Origin: Gordius sp. MW1
Lineage: Eukaryota > Nematomorpha > Gordioida > Gordea > Gordiidae
Direction of reading: 5' to 3'
Length of the DNA stretch: 64,000 nt
NCBI GenBank assembly: GCA_964036665.1
Contig: OZ038529.1
Span: 6,184,501 to 6,248,500 of the forward strand
Positions 37,261 to 48,490 of this stretch are shown in pieces. Under the pieces are notes generated by a model that was given only the letters and a program-made list of their open reading frames with translations, was not told the origin of the DNA and did not search any database. The position numbers were made by a program, and so were the translations under genes. Positions within the stretch are counted from its first letter, which is position 1; each line of letters starts with the position of its first letter.

Positions 37261-39316
37261 AGAGAAAGAAGGATTATTTATTTATTAGGAAGAAGAAATT
37301 ATGCGATATTAATACTTAATTAGTATATATCTTTTTATTAAAACAAAACATGCGATGCGATATAACATAACTGGGATGTTCAAATTACACACTCCAACTC
37401 CGCGAGAAACAGAGATAAATAAAACAATTGTATATAATTAAATTGTAAACGTTTTGTACACGTTATCTCAATTTTTCAACCCTCAACACTTCCCACTTTT
37501 CTACAAGTATAGGGCATTAGATAGCCTGGGGTTTGTCTGATCCGCTGTGGGTATCTAGATTCTTATAGCCAGGATCCAACGTTATCCTGACGTGGTGTTA
37601 TCGGAGAACCATTAGGATCGAGGGGCCTTTTATTAGCGGGGCGCGATCCTCACCGGGTATTTCGACCACCCATTTTCATGTCTTCCCATCCTCCAATCGC
37701 AAGTTCTCCTTTCTCTTAACAAATCCATGTTGGAATGGTGTTGTCTTCTTAGTGCACACACATCGTAAGAACGCGCGCCGCGCTTGCCTGCTATTGTCCC
37801 CTTCATCCATTTATGCGGACAGTCTCTAAAGTTAAACCATCGCGTTTTTCCTATCTCACTCCATTGTAGTGCTATGATTTCTCTTTATATCTGCGTCCTA
37901 TACTTGGTTTAGGCTTGACCCAAGGTACACTTTTTGCTGTAATTGTCGTGAAGTTGCACCTCCTGCAATTTTTAGCTAAAAGAACGCGTCGTGAGGGAAC
38001 TGTTATCGGCTTGGCCCCTTTTGTACACTTCTATGTACCTATCGCTTGTGGCCTCGTGTTCTTCTGAATCGCCCTCTGTCGGATTATAAACGACCCTCTT
38101 GTTATCTCTGCGTGTGCCTTGATGTTCGACAAAGTCTACGCAATAGGGCTCCATGACTATTTAGTTACTACAACGCACCTGTTCCCATATATCTTTTCCA
38201 AATTCCTTTATCCAGTTGATGACTAGCAAGGGCGGTCCCTTCACATCTGGCACTAACTATGACAGGAATTTCCGCGTCTGCCCCAGGGCAGCCCCGACTC
38301 TTAAGTTGCGATTATCTTTGTTTCCCTTATACCATATCAGTAGACGACTGGCGGGGAGTCTGTTACTGTTTGAAGGGGGCTCTCTCCAAAGCTTGCTTGG
38401 CAGGATTGTTAAGGAAGATCCCGTGTTCAATAGGAATTGAACCAAATTATTATTAATAACAAATCGCCAGTCAAAATATCTAAAGCATGGGTAAACATGG
38501 TCAAGTTATGGCTTGCTCTTGACGTATCTACCGCCAATGCCTCCTCGGCTAGCAGGGTGCACCGTCCTCAGCCTTTCACTGATCGCTTTCAGCCCTAGTG
38601 CTATCACCCTGTGCCACTTAAGGTCTCTTTCAGCCATTAACCTGATTTGGGCCGTTGGGATAGGCAGTCCCAGGACAAATTGGTCCAAAGTCTATTGCAA
38701 ACTCTCCGATTCCAAAGTTGTAGTCCTTTGCTGCGGTTTTGAGTCTGCGCACGAATTGTATTACAGGCTTCTCTTGCATCTGGAGAATATTCCCGAGAAT
38801 GAATTACTTCCCCAGGGAACAAGTTTCCCCTTTGAATAACTTTCTCAGCATGCAAGTTAATTCCCAGAAAGCCCATTCGGTTTGGTTGTCTGGGATGCCA
38901 TTCTATGCCACTCGGAATGCTTCACTAGATAAATAACTCAGAACATAAGATTGCAAGTCTTCTGCGCAACGGTCACTGGAACTGCTTGACTTATGATGTG
39001 AGCATCGAATGCAATAAAAAACATTCCACCTTATCTCCTAATTTATACGATTTTATGTAGGTTCAGATCCTTACTCAAGACGCCAAATGTTGAGGAAGAA
39101 GGACAGTTTAAGGAAGAAGGAATTAATGCGAAATCGAAATTAATACATCTCTTTTTTGGAGGAAAAACATGCGACGCTATACAAAATAACTAGGATATTC
39201 AAATTACACACTCATCACAACTCCGCGAGGAACATAGAAAAATAAAACAAATTGTAGTATTATTAATAACTCTGCTGAATCGTAAACGTTACACACACGT
39301 TAAACTGGGGTTGACA
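37261..39316 (-). mobile_element. Deleted Gypsy-type LTR retrotransposon
   Basis: Two LTRs of about 228 and 226 bp (37261-37488 and 39091-39316) share 'aaacatgcgacg'-type words, 'caaattacacactc', 'aactccgcga' and 'gtaaacgt'. On the minus strand the 5' LTR is followed by a primer-binding site beginning TTTGGCGTC (about 39087), and the 3' LTR is preceded by the polypurine tract AAAAGTGGGAAG (37489-37500). The 1.6-kb interior keeps parts of gag and protease plus a C-terminal integrase-like end similar to the copy at 48510-48900. Reverse transcriptase, RNase H and the integrase core are missing. No target duplication was found. Confidence 0.8.
37972..38876 (-). pseudogene. Gypsy gag-protease remnant
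   Basis: Minus-strand frames give gag-like, Arg-rich segments (38876-38506: RAQTQNRSKGLQLW, DQFVLGLPIPTAQIRLMAER). A retropepsin segment with FLLNTGSSLTILPSKLWREP follows at about 38440-38380. The aspartic-protease catalytic motif is normally D-T/S-G; here it reads N-T-G, so the enzyme would be inactive. A hydrophilic acidic segment (38154-37972) comes next, after which the element skips to its 3' end. Frames shift several times. Confidence 0.65.
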
Positions 39317-39319
39317 GGA

Positions 39320-40010
39320 CCACTTTAATTTAATAAATTTCTGTAACTCTTCCAACATAAGCTGTATTAGCAAAGAACAATAGTTAAAAATGGATCAACT
39401 CATTATTTTGGAAAATGGACCTTACTTTGAAATAAACTATTACTTTTCAATGTAAAACCTTATGTTATACAATTATATACGTGCAATACCGAAAAACTTT
39501 AACCTCTATGCCCTATTCCAATAAAAATGATATTATCATCGTTATTTTAAAACTTCTTAATTTCAGCACTAATTAATTATTATCAATGATATAGATTATA
39601 GTATTATCAAAACTATGCACTTGCACTTTGTGGTGTATAGAAAGAGATAAAAATCATGCAAAAAATTTTCAGACCATAATTGAAGAATTTGTCAAAAATA
39701 GTTTTACTTTTAGCTGCTGCCTTAAGCCAGTATTGTTAAATAGTCTGAACTAGTCCAAATTTGTTCACAGGTAAGCTTATGGATTTGTTCGTCCATTTAC
39801 AGTTGATAGACACAGAGGTTTGAATCCAAATTTATTAATTTGATAAAGCCAAAAAATATAAATATTTAAACTTCAGGTTAATTTTATAGTGAAATTTGCA
39901 CTTTTTATAAAAAATGTTCAATTTTTTATCTTTATAGTGTCAATAACATGCTGCACTAAATTTTTAATATGTCTAAGCTTTGAAGTCTCCCATATTATAA
40001 AATATGAGCC
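39320..40010. other. Intergenic, no gene recognised
   Basis: AT-rich sequence between retroelement remnants. Confidence 0.4.
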
Positions 40011-40017
40011 GAGACAA

Positions 40018-40240
40018 GGATAGCTACGTCGAAAAGAAAGTTGAGAAGATAAATCTCGCAGGAAAACGAAAGTGTGGATGAACCAAGCTATGTGGAATTA
40101 TAAAATAGAGCCCGATATGAAAATATTTAAGATAAATAAAGGTATATGTAAATATAAAGACAATTGGAAATTAATGTTAAAGGGACTGACCACCAGCCTA
40201 AGTGATAAACAGTCATAGAAAGAAGAAGATATTGTCGGCA
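40018..40240 (+). pseudogene. LINE C-terminal tail, decayed
   Basis: The plus strand reads YVEKKVEKINLAGKRKCG, then a broken TKLCG...K stretch and CKYKDNWKLMLKGTD. This is the R-G-K-R-K-R-G-R-P...W / D..W....KGTDP pattern at the end of RTE-type LINE ORFs, and it closes on 'gaaagaagaagat' (the common EEDD end). It may be the 3' part of the LINE seen at 36130-36720, separated by the Gypsy insertion. Confidence 0.55.
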
Positions 40241-41280
40241 GAAAATATAATGTAAAATCTTCTTATTTAATTAAATGACCATACACGTAATCCAGATGAT
40301 CCTAAATAAAGTGTGTGGCGGCGAGTAGATTATAAAATGTCCTGCCTATCTAGGTAGGGCAAATGGAATGATCTAGCTCGCATTTATTCCAATGAGGACC
40401 TTGCATTTGAACTCACTTAAAATTCTTCCTACTAAGCAACCCTTAAACAAAATCGCATTTGAGTGATAAACCATTTAACATAGTACTAGGAGATAGTGAT
40501 GCTGAAAATCAAAGAAAATCTCGGTCTCATTCAAAAAATTGAGCCGAGATCGAGACTAAAATAGTTGACCTTGAGACGAGACGATATTGGATTTAGAATC
40601 GATATCTCAGCTTTTATTGACCATCTTAATCATAATAAAGTATATACAGTTGTGTATTTTTATTTTGTGTTATTAACATTTATGATGTTAGATGTGAATT
40701 AATATAATTGGAATACATTTTATATTAAATAATTTACACACCCCCAACCCAAGTAGAATAGATGTTAATCAATACCAGCGTTAAAGAATATAGTAATTTT
40801 GTTCAATAAATTTTGAGTTGCCATTAAGATATAATAATTTTTAAATTTTTTTTTACATATTAATATTCTTAGCTATATAATTAAAACCTACAAACTTAAA
40901 ATTATTTTGATGAACAGTAAATATAACTAAAGCATCTTCAAATTTCCCCAGTAGCAAAGGTTTTTTTATTGATGTTCTTACAGTTGTATTGTGTGCAACT
41001 ATTTACTTAACATTATGAATAACGATATTCACTTGTACCATAATTTTTCTAGTAATATAATAAACATTTAAGTATGTACTAAAGGTCGCCATGGGCCCAA
41101 TTAGTGGGTTGCAGCCCGGTTTATATCTGCACAGATATATCTTTTTCGACCTGCACCCAGCCCGGAGATTCAATCGTGAAATTGCGTCGCACCACGTCCT
41201 CACTAATTAAAAACAGACCCACATTGTTTTAGAATTTTTCTTTCTTTTATTAAAATGTTGTATAAAAAGTTACGGTGGCC
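40241..41280. other. Intergenic, no gene recognised
   Basis: Contains 'gagccgagatcgagac' and 'gagacgagacgatattgg' (40540-40600), similar to the 36690-36790 segment, so probably a shared old repeat. Confidence 0.4.
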
Positions 41281-41282
41281 CA

Positions 41283-41540
41283 TCAACTTGCCGAAAACCA
41301 TCTTGCCGAATTGAATGTCTCAATGTTAAAAAATGTCCCCCAATTAAAAAATGTCCCTAACAATTAAGCATATTAACCATTAAATTTCGGTTTAAAGTTA
41401 TTATTTAAATTTTTATTTAAAACTGATAATTATTATAAAAGGTACTCAATTTAGGGCCTTCTTTATGATAATGGAGAGATGTTCGTTAATGTCCCAGGGT
41501 GAATTCGGCAAGATGGTTTTCGGCGAGTTGATAGGGCACC
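41283..41540. mobile_element. MULE-like MITE, GGTGGCCCATCAACTTGCC termini
   Basis: Left GGTGGCCCATCAACTTGCCG and right CGGCGAGTTGATAGGGCACC are inverted and flanked by a perfect 9-bp duplication AAAAGTTAC on both sides. The interior is non-coding with 'aaaaaatgtccccc' near the left end. It is a solo relative of the outer element at 25306-30020. Confidence 0.9.
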
Positions 41541-41549
41541 AAAAGTTAC

Positions 41550-42480
41550 TAATCTAAGGCATATACAAAATTATGGTTTTATATCGTCATTAAATATAAG
41601 AGACTTTATATTTTACTGGGCTTTAATCGGGTCCTTTTCTCTTTTTTAAAGTGACTTGCCATATTGATAGTGCCCTCACTAAGTTCATAGCTGGAATTGG
41701 TACAAACTCTATACAAATTTGATATCAATTTGATGAACGTTGGAAGCACATCTGATTTCAAAATATCAAATTTATTAATCATAAAAACTTCTATAAATTA
41801 CAGCCTATATTTCAATTTAAAATCCTATACCTTAAATAAATTTTATCTCGCTATATATACTACCTGCATTCCTTCGTTCTTATATTCTTGATTTTGAAGC
41901 AAAATAATGTCCGAACCGTTTTACTTATTTAGCCCAAGATCGGCCCACAAGTTTTCCTTCGCCCTATTTTAAGCTAGGCATTTCCCGGGTCGTGGTGGGC
42001 CTATGCATGCCTCTAATGTACTCCTTTTTCCAGAAATAATGGGATGAACTTTTAACGCGGTTAAAATTTAAAATACAGGTGTTACAAAAAAATTGTAGCC
42101 CTGTGAAATAATCAATGACATAGAAATATATTTTTTATAGACCCTTTTACTGCATTTCTTTTAATCACTTTAATACTGGTTTCTGATGATTTTAATTTAC
42201 AAAAATATTATATAGAAAATGACATTAATCAAGGATTTTGTAAGTCTATGTTAAATATATTTATCGTTTCAATTGTGCTAATAGCCATATGTCCTCATCT
42301 TATCACTTTGATTTTAAGATGAGCCTTTACCCCTTTCTACTTTGATCAAAATAAAATTGGGCCTCCAAAAAGGTAAGTTAGCTATGCCACTAGATCAAAT
42401 AATTGCCATTTATCGTATATAAATTAACAATTGATTTTTTCAACATTATTATTTGTCTTTGCTAGGGCATTATACATTGT
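41550..42480. other. Intergenic, no gene recognised
   Basis: AT-rich. Nothing with coding similarity was seen. Confidence 0.4.
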
Positions 42481-42508
42481 TCTAATAGATTTTAAAATTG
42501 GCGAGACG

Positions 42509-42951
42509 ATCAGAGGTCAGATTCGTTAGAATTTTTCTGCCCCTACCCGGCCCGGTCCGATTTATAGTTGAATTGCCCGTCCGAGCCCGCCCGAACCCTT
42601 ATATGTGTCCGCCCGACAATGCCCGAATTATTAGAGCTGCCCGAACTGCCCGATCCGAAATGTGTTATAAAATTTCTAGCATTAATATCGTCATATTAAA
42701 AAAAAATTTCTAATGTTTTTTTTGATGAGAACTAGGATAAACAAACATTATAAAATCATATTAAAAAGTGACAAATCATACACATAAACAATATAATACA
42801 TAATTTTACAAACAACATTGAGTCCGAAATACCCAAATCTTGTTATGGTGCCCGCCCGGGCCCGCCCAAAAGTCAGAATTTACGACAGTTGCCCGGGCGG
42901 TACGTTGGGGCAGGTTCAGGCAGCGGGCCAGGGGCATTTCTGGTCTCTGGA
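42509..42951. mobile_element. GC-ended hAT-like MITE
   Basis: The ends CAGAGGTCAGA and TCTGGTCTCTG are imperfect inverted repeats. GC-rich subterminal blocks of 'cccgcccgaacc'/'cccgcccgggcccgccc' type surround an AT-rich middle, the layout shared with the elements at 17379 and 62086. I could not confirm a target duplication. Confidence 0.5.
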
Positions 42952-43114
42952 CGGGAAAAAATTAATCTAAACTTATTATAAAATTACGGATCTTCAGGAT
43001 ATCTAAACTTATAAAGTATTTTGAATAGCTTAATATAACCTTTAACCTTTCGCTTAGAAAAACACCTTCCTATGTGTGCAGTCCCCGCATGTGTAATATT
43101 ATAGGTGATGTATA

Positions 43115-44161
43115 TCTAATATATAAAATTCTCGTGAAACGGTGTGGGTTATTCAACTCCTCCGAAACGGCTAGACCGATTTAAATGGAAATTCCTGGGA
43201 ATATTTGGTAGGTCTGAGCCTAGGTTTTAAACTATATTTCAAATCTCTAAGTGATAAGACGGTCAAGTTATATTGTTTTGTATGTTTTAACGTTTAATAA
43301 AATGTCAATCAAACGCAACCTCATGACGTAATGCGTATCTATCGTGTTCTTTGAAAATTTAAATACAGTTCTTTACTTTTTACAACATATTCCATTTTAT
43401 TCATAGATAAATTCAATATACAGTTTTTTACTTTTTACAACATATTCCATTTTATTCATATATAAATTCACCTATAAGTAATTATCTTATTTTAATTAAA
43501 TGTTAAGTTTTTTATTAAATTTTCAGATTTCGACATTTTTCAAATTTATTTTATCATATAAATATAAAATTAATTAAATGTTAAGTTTTTTATTAAATGT
43601 TCAGATTTCGACTTAATTTTTCAAATAAAATTTTTGACAAATTATATTTTGAATATTTCATCATATAAATATAAAATGCATTAGATTTTTATACTTTTTA
43701 CAACATATTCCATTTTATTCATAGATAAATTCCTATAAGTAATTATCCTATTTTAATTAAATGTTAAGTTTTTTATTAAATGTTCAGATTTCGACTTAAT
43801 TTTTCAAATAAAATTTTTGACAAATATTTTTTGAATATTATTTCATCATATAAATATAAAATTAATTAAATGTTAAGTTTTTTATTAAATGTTCCGATTT
43901 CGACTTAATTTTTCAAATAAAATTTTTGACAAATTATATTTTGAATATTATTTCATCATATAAATATAAAATGCATTAGATTTTTATACTTTTTACAACA
44001 TATTCCATTTTATTTATCATAAATTCACCTATAAGTAATTATCTTATTTTAATTAAATGTTAAGTTTTTTGTTAAATGTTCAGATTTCGACTTGATTTTT
44101 CAAATAAAATTTTTGACAAATATTGTATATAGCAAAACAACGTTTGCCGGGTCAGCTAGTC
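43115..44161 (+). mobile_element. Helentron/Helitron-like non-autonomous element
   Basis: The 5' part carries the widespread head sequence 'aaattctcgtgaaacggtgt', then 'ctcctccgaaacggctagac', 'cgattta' and 'ggtaggtctgag'. The 3' end carries 'aacgtttgccgggtcagcta' finishing in CTAGT. These words mark a Helitron-like family common in arthropods. The interior contains at least four direct copies of a unit of about 150-300 bp: 'tactttttacaacatattcc', 'taattaaatgttaagttttt', 'cagatttcgacttaattttt', 'aaataaaatttttgacaaat'. There is no Rep/helicase gene, and no target duplication is expected for this class. Confidence 0.75.
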
Positions 44162-44504
44162 TTTATATATAATGTTCTTGTGGCAACTAAACAACCGAAA
44201 CTAAGGTTAATGTGTATCTTTTATTGTAGCAAACATATTTGTAAAAGTTTTTTGATACATTATTCATGCTCAGCAAACGATGGTTTATGAACAGTATTGA
44301 AACACAATAATACATTCTAAAAAACTTTATTTAAAAAACCTGTCTGCGTTTAAGATATCTAATGCCCATAAATTTAGCCGTAGAGCTAGCATTAAAAGGG
44401 AAATTTTTTTAAGTTTTGCGCCTTGACGTTTACTTAGCGATATGTAAAAAAACATCCAGATAACCTCATTCATTAGCACAACTATGCCGTGGCTACGCTC
44501 CTGG

Positions 44505-44872
44505 CCATCTGGCGAAATGGATATGTGGCGAATTTGCTAATAATTTGCTAATATTAGGCAACAAATAATCTAAAGTTAATCTAAAGTTAAGCAACATATA
44601 ATATTATCACTAATTTTTGATTATTTTCTGTCAGGAATATAAATAATTCTGTTTTGCAATTATCTTTTACAAGTTATATATCATTGGAACATACATACAT
44701 ACACTTAGGTTAAATTTTGTATAGGTTAGTTTAATATTACTATATATTGCAATTCTAACAAAAAGTATAATATTTATTGTATATATTAATCATATATTCT
44801 ATATATATATAAATAAGCACACTTTTTTGCAACTTTTATGACTTTTCGCCAGCTGTCCATTTCGCCAGATGG
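44505..44872. mobile_element. MITE with CCATCTGGCGAAATGGA termini
   Basis: The left end CCATCTGGCGAAATGGATAT and right end GTCCATTTCGCCAGATGG are inverted; a second inner pair 'gtggcgaattt'/'acttttcgccagc' extends the arms. The AT-rich 300-bp interior has no ORF. Target duplication not clear. Confidence 0.65.
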
Positions 44873-44939
44873 GTTGGATTCCGTGGCTATACAACTTGGG
44901 TTTTAATAATTATTATGCAATTTTTAGCACTCCTACGTC

Positions 44940-45100
44940 GCTCACCCCCCCCCCCCTTCCCCCTCTAGAGTTCGTGCATAGCGTGCAGATTTTCCGCTCA
45001 CGGAGCATGGCCTTAGCCAGTTTCACCATCAACAGCAGTTTTTCGGCGGGCTCTAGCTCAGCGTTGCCTCTCCTTCCGCCTCCCCCCTTTTTCCTTTAAA
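44940..45100 (-). other. GC-rich, coding-like patch of unknown origin
   Basis: In reverse the segment reads as an open helical stretch (AELEPAEKLLLMVKLAKAML and on to RERKICTLC) between a C14 run and a purine-rich end. The composition differs sharply from the surroundings. It may be a fragment of a transposon ORF; I do not recognise it. Confidence 0.25.
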
Positions 45101-45842
45101 TTTAATAGCAAATGTGCTACTATGGAGTATGGACGAGCTATAAGAACAATACCCCAAAACTAGGGGCAGGTCCGAATGTAATTATATAGTTTATTGTAAT
45201 ATATGACTGCTACAAAGCGGCATTCCCTATTTTTATTTTGAATCTCCATTTTTCAAACTTAATAAATCATCTAATGAGGCAAGAGCTCGGATATAAATGC
45301 TAGTAATTATTCAGAATTATTCTAAGAATTGTATTGTTTATTTTTGGAAACAAAGAAAGTGGTATAAGTTTAGCAATTCTCAGAATACTTTGACTAACTA
45401 GAAAATATCATGCTCCTTCAAGGGGTTGGAAATTAATCTGTTACTAAGGTATCAATTATAAATGACGACTTTGATAATACCCATATTAACATAGGTATAA
45501 ACAAAAATCAATTATAAAATATAATTAATGACGTGTCGGATATAGAGGATGTAATAGGTTGTTTTTAATGATTTCCCTAAAAATCTAAGCGTTTGGATAT
45601 TGATATCATTAATATTTAATAAATCAATTTTCGCATGTCATGACGAAATACTGTAGACTAAATGCGTAATCAAAGGATGAATTTTAATTCATATTTACTT
45701 TTTTTAATACTCAAATAAGAATTTTATCAAAGCCTTAAATTATCATGGATCACAATTTCCATCTAGCAACTTTTAATGGATCCTATTTGAAAATAAAGTA
45801 ATGTTTGTACAAAAAATTATTTAACTTATTTATTGATTTTAG
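45101..45842. other. Intergenic upstream of the receptor relic
   Basis: Nothing recognised except a plausible splice acceptor at its end (tttattgattttag, AG at 45841-45842). Confidence 0.4.
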
Positions 45843-46955
45843 GTTTTGCAATCCAAGCCCATATAATAAATACAGTCAAAATCAACTGATAATCCGCATT
45901 GTTTCAAAGGTCTTATTCGTTGTAGGGATATTAGAAAACTCGTGCGGATATTTATTGATAAAAAGAATCCCGAGGCCCAGTCTCTACTACCGAGCCCTAA
46001 AAAAGGTAGCTATGTTTAATCTAATTATATGCGTCGTGGGAGCTTTGAACGTGGCCAACATTATTAAAAATATGGCATACACCATTTACTGGCCTAATAA
46101 CTCTTGGAAGTATATTTACAAGTTTAGTATGGTCGTAATCAACGGTTTGTGTGGCGCCAGTTTGTTCATGCCTGGGTTTGTGGGATAGGTATAAACGTCT
46201 CCAAAGACCTTTTTTATACGTAGAACGTCATCCTAGGAATGAAAGATATCTCAACTTTTTACCCTACGTGTTTATGATGACCTTACTTTTAGTCAACATA
46301 ACTTGTTATAATTGGTACTATATAATAGACTGCATATTTATTGACCCTGCCCAAGCATAGGCAAATGTTGATGGTCATCATAAACCTAATTTGAGGTATC
46401 GTATAACAAACTTTGCAAATGGAACCAGATTATATTACACTAAACCTAAATTTGAGGACTCCCAATACTACGACATTATACGCGCCATGATTACGTCGGT
46501 GATACCTGGTTTTATTATTCTCTATCTTGCTGTGGTATAACATACATGTTGATAAAGTATTTGAAAAAACATTTGAACTCCGTAGGAAATATACCATGCA
46601 CCGTGACATCTACATTCAACCAATGCGACACACATAGAGGTATAAGGCTAACAACTATTATCAATTCAGCTACTACAAATAATGTAAACATAACAAACAG
46701 ACCATCATTATGGAGCCTTATTTATTATGCCTCAGCTACCAATATATCTGCCATATTATGTTTCGTTTTATACTGCATTTTTGAGATCCCTAACATAGTG
46801 GTAACAATGTTTCGTTATACTTACATATCAAAACGAATAATACATGCGTCAGATATGATGGAGATTATGTTTTTTGCCTTTACATTTTGCATCTTCATAA
46901 TTTGCGATACAAATTGCCGTAAACAAATAAAAATTCTCAAAAGGTATATTGGGTA
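45843..46955 (+). pseudogene. Rhodopsin-type (peptide receptor-like) GPCR pseudogene
   Basis: Plus-strand frames together outline a seven-helix receptor in order. TM1 is KVLFVVGILENSCGYLLIKR, followed by PRPSLYYRALKKVAMFNLII (TM2) and CGASLFMP (TM3). A D-R-Y motif comes next (DRYKRLQRPFLYVERHPRNE), then TM4 (YVFMMTLLLVNITCYNWYYI), TM5 with its proline (ITSVIPGFIILYLAVV), TM6 (AILCFVLYCIF) and TM7 with a basic tail (IMFFAFTFCIFIICDTNCRK). The order and the TM1/TM2 words recall invertebrate FMRFamide-receptor-like GPCRs. It is broken: a frameshift removes the end of TM3 just before DRY (near 46187), a stop falls at 46358-46360, and a stop or shift lies after TM5 (46538). The NPxxY motif of TM7 is absent. 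Residual introns could explain one break but not all of them. Confidence 0.7.
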
Positions 46956-47325
46956 ACTCTATTAGGGTTTAAACGCGTAGCAGCACCTTAGCAATTTTTA
47001 TGTACTACCCACCTTCAATGTTACCATAGACCTCTTATTATTTAAAAACCATGTGAAGCTTATAATTATAATACAAACTGTATCTAATATGTTCCACTCA
47101 TCCACAATGTTTGTATCGTGCTTTTATTTTATGCAATTCACGCTTAAATATAATTTTTATAACAATCTTTGTATCTATTTTAAGCTTCATTTTGTAAACT
47201 TTCATGGTAACATAATCTTCTTCTTCTTCTTTATCAATTAGGTCCCATAGTCGTGGGGTTAGTTTTGATGAGTTTTCAACTTGCCGGGTAAGTGCCATGC
47301 ATTGACTAATCTCATTTGACGTATT

Positions 47326-47515
47326 ATAGAGAACAAATTATTGTGCTCAGTATTTAATTCAATTTTTGCATAATCAATTGCTCAGTAGAATAATTAAATG
47401 CTCAGTAAAATATTCAAATGCTAAGTAAATAATTTAATGTTCAGTAATTTAATTATTTGCTCAGTAATTAATTCATTTGTTCAGTTTTTTATTTTAATGT
47501 TGATCAGTAACTAAA
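47326..47515 (+). mobile_element. Terminal array of the TGCTCAGTA MULE family (solo end)
   Basis: Begins 'gagaacaaattattgtgctc', identical to the inverted right end of the 9060-11165 element, and continues with about nine TGCTCAGTA(A) repeats. The following 47520-47650 segment ('gcgagatttgaacc') resembles the subterminal part of that element near 10900. The rest of the element is missing. Confidence 0.7.
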
Positions 47516-47769
47516 ATTTAATTTCAAAGTAAAATAAGTATTAAAGCGAGATTTGAACCAGCAATGTCATTTCATAGAAGTCTCAAGTGTTACCTATGTG
47601 GTAAAAGGACAAGGATTTTGTTAAGTCGACCTTAAGTGTTCGATTATTAAAAACACAGAAGTTAATTTTCTCTATTTTGGTGACGTTGTCATTGTCGTTT
47701 GTAGAGCTGAATAAATTCTTTAAATGAAAATTGGTGAGCTAGATATATCATAAATAAATTTAGAACTTT

Positions 47770-48385
47770 GCCCCCTCCCTTTTTTTGTCCCGTTGGTCCC
47801 CCCCCCCTTATTTTTTACCCTCTTTCTCATCAGGGGGAAGGGAGGTGATTTGCCCCCCTCCCTTATTTTTACCCTCTTTCTCACTAGGGGGGAGGGGAAT
47901 TTGCCTACCCCCTTTTTTTACCCCTCCTTTTATTTTTTGCCCTCTTTCTCATCCAGCCTCCCTTATTTTTTGCCCTCTTTCTCACCCGGGGGGGGGGGGA
48001 GGGAGGGTGATTTGCCTCCCCCTTTTCACCCCCGTTATATTTTACCCTCTTTCTCACCAGGGGGAGGAGGGGGGGGGGTGATTTGCCTTCCCCCTTTTTT
48101 CACCCCTTCCCTTAATTTTTAGCCTCTTTCTCATCCGGGCACCCTCCCTTTCTTTTTGCCCTCTTTCTCACTCGGGGCCCCCCCCCTTCTTTTTCACCCC
48201 TTTTATTTTTACCCTCTTTCTCACCAGGAGGTGTTATTTTTTGCCCTCTTTCTCACCCGGGGGGAAGGGGGGAGGGTGATTTGCCCCCCCCCTTTTCACC
48301 TCCTTTATTTTTTACCCTCTTTCTCACCAGGGGGGGGGGTGTGTTATTTTTTGCTCTCTTTCTCACCCGGGGGAGAGGAGGGGGA
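47770..48385 (+). repeat. C-run/G-run minisatellite, third locus
   Basis: Diverged, shorter units of the foldback minisatellite: 'ttattttttaccctctttct' followed by 'cacc(a/c)gggggg...gtgatttgcccccc'. About ten to twelve copies directly abut the truncated Gypsy LTR at 48386. There are no inverted arms here. Confidence 0.85.
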
Positions 48386-48490
48386 TAACAAGAAAAACGC
48401 CAGAGGAAAGAACACAAAAATATAATAAACACGTGGTGTCTCCTTTTTACTCCACAGGCAACATAGAACTTTAGCGTACAATACACATCC

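Noticed and set aside
38216-38936. Plus-strand open frames opposite the Gypsy gag-protease
   Set aside because: They are antisense shadows of the minus-strand retrotransposon genes.
42498-42713. Arg/Pro-rich open frame in GC-rich sequence
   Set aside because: It translates the subterminal block of a MITE.
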